In this document: piece after piece, positions 6,711-11,473 of the stretch
Layout of the letters: the number at the start of each line of letters is the position of its first letter
Numbering within the stretch: the first letter of the stretch is position 1
NCBI GenBank assembly: GCA_013202335.1
Contig: JABMQR010000155.1
Location: 1 to 11,473 of the forward strand
Direction of reading: 5' to 3'
Origin: Bacteroidota bacterium
GTDB taxonomy: Bacteria; Spirochaetota; Spirochaetia; JABMQR01
DNA: 11,473 nt
Notes under the pieces: generated by a model
What the model saw: the letters and a program-made list of their open reading frames with translations, nothing else
Databases searched by the model: none
What the model was told of the DNA's origin: nothing
Translations under genes and position numbers: made by a program

Positions 6711-7346
6711 TTATGCCTCGCAAATTTCTACAGCAACTTCGGATGCTGATGCAGCATCTGCTGTATAGTAGTCAGCATTAATATTTTCACAGTATGAAGT
6801 TGTAACCGGAGCGCCACCGATCATGATTTTAACATTGTCGCGGATACCGGCACTTTCCGCCTCTTTAACAATATTCTGCATTTCAGTCATTGTTGTTGTC
6901 AACAGTGCTGAACATGCAATAATGTTTGCATTGTTACTAATTGCTGCCTCAACAAATTGTTTGGGAGAAACATCAGTTCCAAGGTCGACAACTTCAAGCC
7001 CTTTCCCTTCCATCATCATACCGACAAGGTTTTTTCCGATATCATGAAGGTCACCTTTTACCGTTCCCAGTATAACCGTACCTTTAGAAACAACACCTGC
7101 ATCAACTAAAAATGGTTTTAGCAGCTCAGTTCCGGCATTCATTGCCCGTGCTGCAATAAGGACTTCAGGAACAAATACTTCGTTGTTTTTGAATTTTACC
7201 CCGATAATACTCATACCACTCATCAACCCTTCTTCAAGGATGATCTTTGCGCTAACACCTTCGTCGAGTGCTGCCTGTACCAGTTCTTTTACTTCTTTTG
7301 CTCTTCCTTTCTGCAAAAATTCGGATAGAGCGTTCATGTCTGCCAT
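6711..7346 (-). CDS. Corrinoid-binding protein of the methyltransferase (MtbC/MttC/MtgC) type
   Basis: A small B12 protein that carries a methyl group on cobalt between a substrate-specific methyltransferase and an acceptor methyltransferase. It has 211 residues, the usual length. The N-terminal helical cap (about 5-85) contains EGLMSGMSIIGVKF and VFVPEVLIAARAMNAG. The Rossmann-like cobalamin domain has the base-off/His-on signature GDLHDIGKN (98-106, His101 as lower cobalt ligand), then SALLTTTM (146-153) and GGAP (177-180). AAAGGAG lies 7 nt before the ATG. A cobalamin riboswitch precedes it and a strong terminator follows, so it is essentially its own unit. No methyltransferase partner is in the window, so the methyl donor cannot be named. 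Confidence 0.95.
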   Translation of the reverse strand: MADMNALSEFLQKGRAKEVKELVQAALDEGVSAKIILEEGLMSGMSIIGVKFKNNEVFVPEVLIAARAMNAGTELLKPFLVDAGVVSKGTVILGTVKGDLHDIGKNLVGMMMEGKGLEVVDLGTDVSPKQFVEAAISNNANIIACSALLTTTMTEMQNIVKEAESAGIRDNVKIMIGGAPVTTSYCENINADYYTADAASASEVAVEICEA

Positions 7347-7402
7347 GACTTTTCTCCTTTTGCATACAGCTCATTCCACGAAGCTTAATAGCGAAATAAA
7401 TC

Positions 7403-7550
7403 TGGTAGGGGCAACCTGGCTCTCTCTTTATTGCTGAAAAACCGAATAATACAAGCAGCAAATAGAAATTACAGTGACGGGCTCGCGGAAGAATTTCACT
7501 TCCTTTCCCCCTCTCTCAGATAGTATTATGATGCTATAACAATACCTTCG
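7403..7550 (-). promoter_or_regulatory. Cobalamin riboswitch in the leader of the corrinoid-protein gene
   Basis: Read on the minus strand the segment follows the cobalamin riboswitch consensus in order. GAAGGTATTG (P1 side) begins at about 7549. GGGGAAAGGAAG then runs into a GGAAG/CTTCC hairpin, GCGAGCCCGTCACTGTAA holds the CACTGT core (7471-7481), and the B12-box-like AGAGCCAGGTTGCC with CCCTACC closes at 7403-7424. GGTA at the 5' end can pair with TACC at the 3' end to close P1. The ATG lies 56 nt downstream. I see no strong GC-rich terminator between aptamer and gene, which points to control of translation or to a weak platform. Confidence 0.85.
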
Positions 7551-7575
7551 AAAATGGTATCAGTCTGTGAAATTT

Positions 7576-7603
7576 TTTATAAAAATTGTATTTTCTTTTG
7601 AAC
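7576..7603 (-). promoter_or_regulatory. Candidate promoter of the riboswitch/corrinoid-protein transcript
   Basis: On the minus strand TATAAA (7581-7576) has a weak -35-like GTTCAA 16 bp upstream (7603-7598). Transcription would begin near 7568, just before the riboswitch aptamer. The same spot is an all-A/T perfect inverted repeat (AATTTTT, TAT, AAAAATT; 7571-7587), which could instead slow or end transcripts from the upstream regulator gene. Confidence 0.3.
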
Positions 7604-7622
7604 TTGAGGGATAAAGCAGTGG

Positions 7623-8939
7623 TTACGTATGGATTTCCTGTTTGCTCCGCTGAATCTTTCCTGAGTTTTCCCGGTACTTGCCGGGGGATATCCCGGCTAT
7701 GCTTTTAAATACCCGGGAAAAATAACTTTGATCCTCAAATCCCACCAAACCGGAAATCTCTATGAGTGTACAGGGAGTGGTGCGGAGCAGAGTTTTTGCA
7801 TGATCGATCCTGATCCTGTTTATGTAGATGGTAAAACTGCAGTTCATCTCTTCTTTAAAAATCTTACTGAAATAAGCCGGACTTAGTGCAGCGTACGATG
7901 CAGCATCTTCAAGGCTGATTTTTTCTGTATAATGGGAATTAATATAATGGAGAGTACGTTCCAACCGGTCAACATGTTTTACCTCCTGCAGGTTGAATAC
8001 CTGCGAAGCAAACCTGTTTAAAACACCGGATAACCAATATGCAAGACTGTCTACATTCGTGAATTGTTCTATCTCACGTAAATAGCGGTAGTTGTATGTC
8101 AGAATATCGTCCGGATTTGCCCCGCCGTCAATCGAAGCACGGGAAAGAAGGATAATTAATTCAAGAATACGGAATTTTATGATCTCAAAATCCCGACCGC
8201 TTGAAAAGAAAACATTTCCCAGTATCTCATTTAACAACCTCTGTGCCTGATCCCGGTTTCCCCGTGATATTGCTGAAAGCAGTTCATCTTCTTTCTCGAT
8301 AGGATATGAAACTGTGGATCTGTCACTGGTAGATCTCTTTAATTCATGAATATATTCTGAGATGTGAGATTGCTGATCCTGATATTCACGGCTTTCAATC
8401 AGCATTAGGTCACTTGTTTCACGTACCCATCCGGCACACATTAACAGCAGTTCTGAGAGGCTTCGTGATCTTTCCGTTGTTATTACCGGTATTTCATCAA
8501 CATATTCTCTGAATACATCTTCGGTAATCGATGGGTACAGTTTTCCCCATTCCTCAACAACTTCATCTTTCGTGACCATCATAGCAGGTCCAGCAATAAA
8601 TGCCCCAATTAGTAAACCATCTTTGATTATAGGACTGCTCCAGTAGAGGAGGAAGGAGGAGCAGAAGTAGATAAAACTACCGCCAAACCGTTCTGCCTGG
8701 CGTGCATTATGTAAGTGATTTCTTCCACATAAGGGGCCTATACGTTTATCAGGATAATCATTTGCAATTTTACAGAAGCAAAAGTTACTTTTTTCATCAA
8801 GAAGTAATGCATCATTTATAATCCGGCACGATATCCCGGTGCTGTGAGAATAATGTGCTGCTATTTCATCAGCTCTTTTCAGAATATATTGGGTAGTGCC
8901 GGGATTTGGCTCTTGTTCGGTTCCCATAGAATAGGTCAT
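7623..8939 (-). CDS. AraC-family transcriptional regulator with N-terminal PocR sensor domain
   Basis: This is a DNA-binding activator or repressor. The N-terminal PocR domain (about 15-180) is proposed to sense small hydrocarbon-like molecules and is common beside B12-dependent pathways. It contains the Cys-rich CFCKIANDYPDKRIGPLCGRNH stretch (Cys54, 56 and 71 from the ATG) and IYFCSSFLLYWSSPI (Cys93). A helical linker (about 185-320) leads to the AraC double HTH (about 328-427), with SLEDAASYAALSPAYFSKIFKEEM and the second-helix signature ISGLVGFEDQSYFSRVFKSIAGISPGKYR. The 438-residue start at 8939 overlaps the RACE stop by one base (TGATG), with GGAG 7 nt before it. It is thus coupled to the activator gene and probably controls this cluster. 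Ligand and operator are unknown. Confidence 0.92.
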   Translation of the reverse strand: MTYSMGTEQEPNPGTTQYILKRADEIAAHYSHSTGISCRIINDALLLDEKSNFCFCKIANDYPDKRIGPLCGRNHLHNARQAERFGGSFIYFCSSFLLYWSSPIIKDGLLIGAFIAGPAMMVTKDEVVEEWGKLYPSITEDVFREYVDEIPVITTERSRSLSELLLMCAGWVRETSDLMLIESREYQDQQSHISEYIHELKRSTSDRSTVSYPIEKEDELLSAISRGNRDQAQRLLNEILGNVFFSSGRDFEIIKFRILELIILLSRASIDGGANPDDILTYNYRYLREIEQFTNVDSLAYWLSGVLNRFASQVFNLQEVKHVDRLERTLHYINSHYTEKISLEDAASYAALSPAYFSKIFKEEMNCSFTIYINRIRIDHAKTLLRTTPCTLIEISGLVGFEDQSYFSRVFKSIAGISPGKYRENSGKIQRSKQEIHT

Positions 8940-10804
8940 CAATAATCTCCAAAATACATTTCTTCGATATAAAATTGCTGAAAATCAGCACGTGCTGAAA
9001 GTTCTATATAAGAACAATGTAACTGTATAACTTGCAGATTGTCAAATTCATTCCTGTCAAGGAGTGCCCAAACTGCTCCTTCACCGGAAGTATTTCCTGC
9101 TGTTTCTGTTTTTTCAGATAGATTTCCGGGAAGTAATCCAATTATACCAGCGCTTTCAGGGTTAATATAGCTTCCAAATCCTCCGGCAAGATATACATGA
9201 TCAACATCCTCAAGGGATATATTGCGTTCTTTTAACAGGGTCATTATGCCCCCGGCAACAGCAGCTTTAGCCAACTGGACTTCCCGAAGATCTTTCTGAG
9301 TAAAAACGATCGGAACGCCGTTTTTAGTCTCTTCAGCACTTGCAAGAAGAAGTGCAGGCAGGTCGTCAAATTCTACAATCCAGGGTGCATTGAAGTCGTC
9401 CTGTGATTCTATTCTTCCGGTATAATCAGCTGCTTCGGAAGAGATAAGCAGAGCTGCTGCATCTATAATCCCGGAGCCGCAGATGCCTATTGGTGGAGTA
9501 TTGCCTATTGTGGTATAGATAACTTTCCCATTCTCAAGTTTCACAGAATCTATAGCACCGGTAACACCGCCCATTCCATACCGGATATTGGCTCCTTCAA
9601 AAGCCGGGCCTGCAGCGGTAGAGCAGCAGATTGCCTTACCGTTATCACCCAATGCCATCTCTCCATTTGTTCCAATATCTAAAAATAGGGTGGGGGATGT
9701 TTTATTGAGAAGATTTGTGACACTAATACCCGCTGAGATATCCGCACCAACATAAGCAGCTATAGACGGAAGAAGTTCAATTCTTGCTTTGGGAATGGAG
9801 AAAAATCCCAGATCGGCTCCGAAAAATGTGAGAAAATCGGTAAAAACAGGAATAAAAGGGGAGGCTGCTATTCCAGAAGTGTCACAGCCGGTAAGAAAGT
9901 GGAGCATTGTGGTATTTCCGGCAATAGTCATAATTTTCACCTGCTGTTCAGTTAAAGCTGACTCTTTAAGCAAATAATTAACCGCGTTGTCGATCTGAGA
10001 AACAATGGTTTTTTGCAGTTTGCCGGTATTCTCTTTTTGTTCCATACTGAACTGAATTCTGCTGATTACATCTGCACCGTAGCGTTTTTGTTCATTCATC
10101 CCTGACCAGGTTCCCATAACTGTACCATTTACAAGGTTTATGAGGTGGATGACAATCGTTGTTGTTCCAATATCTACAGCACATCCATAATAGAGGGTTT
10201 CATAGTTCTGAATCTCTATCAACTCAGATTTGTCCATCAGTACATGCCATTTATTTGAACTGCTGTTATCGGATTTATCTATAGAATCTGATGAAGTACC
10301 CAGAGTCTGCAGGGAAGCAGGAGTGAATGATGTATTAACTGATTTCTGTAATGGAGAAATGCCGGATACCTCAATTTCTGATAATACCTTTGAAAGAGTA
10401 CTCTTCTGATCATCCAAAGATCCTGAATCAATAGTAATATCCTGCATTTGAAATCTTGGGTTATGCTTTTTCATCAGCAGGGCACATGAAGCCTGAATGC
10501 GTAATTCAGCAGCTTCGGGAATATATACAGTAACGGGACTGTTTTCCTGGATGCTGCATCGGCAGGCCATTCTGATACCTTTAGCCATATCCGGGGAATC
10601 AAGCAGTGATTTCTCCTGATCGGTAATTGGATTGAGAATTCCTTCTTTAAGGATAATCCTGCATTTTCCACAGGTTCCCTTACCTCCGCAGGGGGCATTG
10701 AATCCTGGTATTTCTAATTCTTGTATAATATCAAGTAAATTTGTACCGGCTGCAGTTTCCTGTGTATACTCATCCGTTTTATGAATGAGAGTTAATTTGC
10801 TCAT
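8939..10804 (-). CDS. RACE/RamA-like reductive activator of corrinoid enzymes (2Fe-2S plus ASKHA ATPase, DUF4445)
   Basis: These proteins use ATP and a low-potential electron to rescue corrinoid proteins that have oxidised to Co(II). The 621-residue product starts with a plant-type 2Fe-2S domain: CGGKGTCGKC (Cys39, 45 and 48) and MACRC (Cys81, possibly 83). The sequence from about 125 to 190 is an unusually Ser/Thr/Asp-rich linker. The ASKHA-type ATPase domain follows: CAVDIGTTT (208-216), AGNTTML (295-301), FLDIGTNGEM (374-383), STAAGPAFEGANIRYGMG (395-412), GICGSG (440-445) and YLAGGFGSYINP (538-549). A strong Shine-Dalgarno (GGAGG) precedes the ATG. The gene overlaps the PocR/AraC regulator and lies 29 nt after the gamma-carbonic-anhydrase gene. 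The likely client is the corrinoid protein at 6711-7346. Confidence 0.95.
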   Translation of the reverse strand: MSKLTLIHKTDEYTQETAAGTNLLDIIQELEIPGFNAPCGGKGTCGKCRIILKEGILNPITDQEKSLLDSPDMAKGIRMACRCSIQENSPVTVYIPEAAELRIQASCALLMKKHNPRFQMQDITIDSGSLDDQKSTLSKVLSEIEVSGISPLQKSVNTSFTPASLQTLGTSSDSIDKSDNSSSNKWHVLMDKSELIEIQNYETLYYGCAVDIGTTTIVIHLINLVNGTVMGTWSGMNEQKRYGADVISRIQFSMEQKENTGKLQKTIVSQIDNAVNYLLKESALTEQQVKIMTIAGNTTMLHFLTGCDTSGIAASPFIPVFTDFLTFFGADLGFFSIPKARIELLPSIAAYVGADISAGISVTNLLNKTSPTLFLDIGTNGEMALGDNGKAICCSTAAGPAFEGANIRYGMGGVTGAIDSVKLENGKVIYTTIGNTPPIGICGSGIIDAAALLISSEAADYTGRIESQDDFNAPWIVEFDDLPALLLASAEETKNGVPIVFTQKDLREVQLAKAAVAGGIMTLLKERNISLEDVDHVYLAGGFGSYINPESAGIIGLLPGNLSEKTETAGNTSGEGAVWALLDRNEFDNLQVIQLHCSYIELSARADFQQFYIEEMYFGDY

Positions 10805-10833
10805 GTGTTACAAACCTCCAAATGTTCTCTGTT

Positions 10834-11358
10834 TCAATCCTTTGGTGATGCATAAGCTGTAGAATATTCTGCAGCTACAGAGGCATAACGTTCAGTATTT
10901 TTTCTGTTACTTATTAACTCATTATCAGTGAGAACTCGTACCACTTTTGCGGGGGAACCCATGATTAATGAGTTCGACGGAAATGTTTTTCCCGGAGTAA
11001 CCAATGATCCTGCTCCAACCATTGAGTTATCCCCAATTACCGCTTTATCCAGAATAATTGACCCCATACCAATCAGACAGTCATTTCCAACCGTACAGCT
11101 ATGAAGAATTGCACCATGACCTACCGTTACTCTGTCCCCAATAGAAACAGGCAATCCTTCAGTAATATGGACTACACAATTGTCCTGGATATTTGAATTC
11201 TCACCAATAGAGATAGTACCAATATCGCCGCGAATTACGGCATTTGCCCAGACTGATGATCCGGAACCTATAGATACCTGACCGATAATTACGGCACTGC
11301 CAAATACAAATGCACTTTGTGCAATTTTAGGGCTGTTATTCTTATAATCTTTAATCAT
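10834..11358 (-). CDS. Gamma-carbonic-anhydrase-family left-handed beta-helix protein
   Basis: A trimeric hexapeptide-repeat protein of the YrdA/PaaY/Cam-like family; some members are zinc or iron carbonic anhydrases, others have unknown activity. The 174-residue product has hexapeptide turns from about 12 to 125. It keeps VIRGD (Arg43 and Asp45) and the three metal-binding histidines: NCVVH (His64), VGH (His81) and GAILH (His86). GSPAKVVR (134-141) and a C-terminal helix follow. It lacks the long acidic loop of classical Cam. The ATG at 11358 is chosen because the family start (MIKDYKNNSPKI) fits there, but no Shine-Dalgarno is visible. An in-frame TTG at 11394 is an alternative. It is 29 nt before the RACE gene, so probably in the same operon. 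Its link to corrinoid chemistry could be CO2/bicarbonate supply, or none. Confidence 0.9.
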   Translation of the reverse strand: MIKDYKNNSPKIAQSAFVFGSAVIIGQVSIGSGSSVWANAVIRGDIGTISIGENSNIQDNCVVHITEGLPVSIGDRVTVGHGAILHSCTVGNDCLIGMGSIILDKAVIGDNSMVGAGSLVTPGKTFPSNSLIMGSPAKVVRVLTDNELISNRKNTERYASVAAEYSTAYASPKD

Positions 11359-11365
11359 GAAAATT

Positions 11366-11377
11366 ACAGTATACTGT
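11366..11377. repeat. 12-bp perfect palindrome upstream of the gamma-CA gene
   Basis: ACAGTATACTGT is a perfect palindrome whose centre contains TATACT, a plausible -10 for the minus strand (11373-11368), with TTGATT 15 bp further upstream. If used, transcription would begin within a few bases of the ATG, giving a nearly leaderless mRNA. That would fit the missing Shine-Dalgarno. It could also be a repressor site or chance. Confidence 0.3.
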
Positions 11378-11473
11378 GGTAATTTAAAAATCAAGGATTA
11401 TTTCAATTACTACTCTTTTTTGATCACGGTTTTGAATGTGTTTCAACTGACCGGAAGCCGGTGGGATTCTACC

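Noticed and set aside
6823..7437. Plus-strand ORFs opposite the corrinoid-protein gene and riboswitch
   Set aside because: They are antisense shadows of a well-conserved gene and a structured leader.
11366..11377. LexA/SOS box
   Set aside because: The half-sites are in the opposite orientation (ACAG...CTGT) to the CTGT...ACAG consensus and the spacing is wrong.
11450..11462. ACCGG-AAG-CCGGT hairpin at the window's right end as a terminator
   Set aside because: No U-tract follows on either strand; it may be coding sequence or chance.

Overview
The window is about 11.5 kb of moderately AT-rich bacterial DNA (roughly 40-45% G+C by eye). Gene content suits an anaerobe with corrinoid-dependent C1 metabolism. 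AsnA-type asparagine synthetase, QueH-type queuosine synthesis, an oversized two-domain NDK-like protein and a corrinoid-activation cluster together make a spirochaete (Spirochaeta/Treponema-like) my best guess. That is inference from gene content, not proof.

Left part (1-2890, plus strand): a terminator from an unseen upstream unit, then asnA (aspartate--ammonia ligase) with its own promoter. A 328-bp spacer follows with several hairpins, then a 396-residue protein with two NDK-like halves. The second half keeps the catalytic signature and the first has lost it. A strong intrinsic terminator closes this part. Middle (2900-4900): queH on the minus strand, possibly preceded by a tiny Cys-rich ORF that would be translationally coupled to it, faces away from a plus-strand FAD-dependent dehydrogenase.

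Right part (4903-11358, all minus strand) is the coherent block. In transcription order it holds: a gamma-carbonic-anhydrase-fold protein; a RACE/RamA-like protein (2Fe-2S domain plus ASKHA ATPase) that reductively reactivates corrinoid enzymes; a PocR-domain AraC-family regulator whose start overlaps the RACE stop; a cobalamin riboswitch; a corrinoid-binding protein with the DxHxxG motif; a strong terminator; a CobW-family GTPase; and a stand-alone MetH-type reactivation-domain protein.

Read together, the block supplies a methyl-carrying corrinoid protein, two different candidate activators (one ATP/ferredoxin-like, one resembling the MetH AdoMet/flavodoxin type), a metal or cofactor GTPase, a small-molecule-responsive regulator and a B12-sensing leader. 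No substrate-specific methyltransferase is present in the window. The riboswitch in front of a B12-using protein, and the dual activators, are the most interesting features. No tRNA, rRNA, CRISPR array, intact insertion sequence or origin was recognised.
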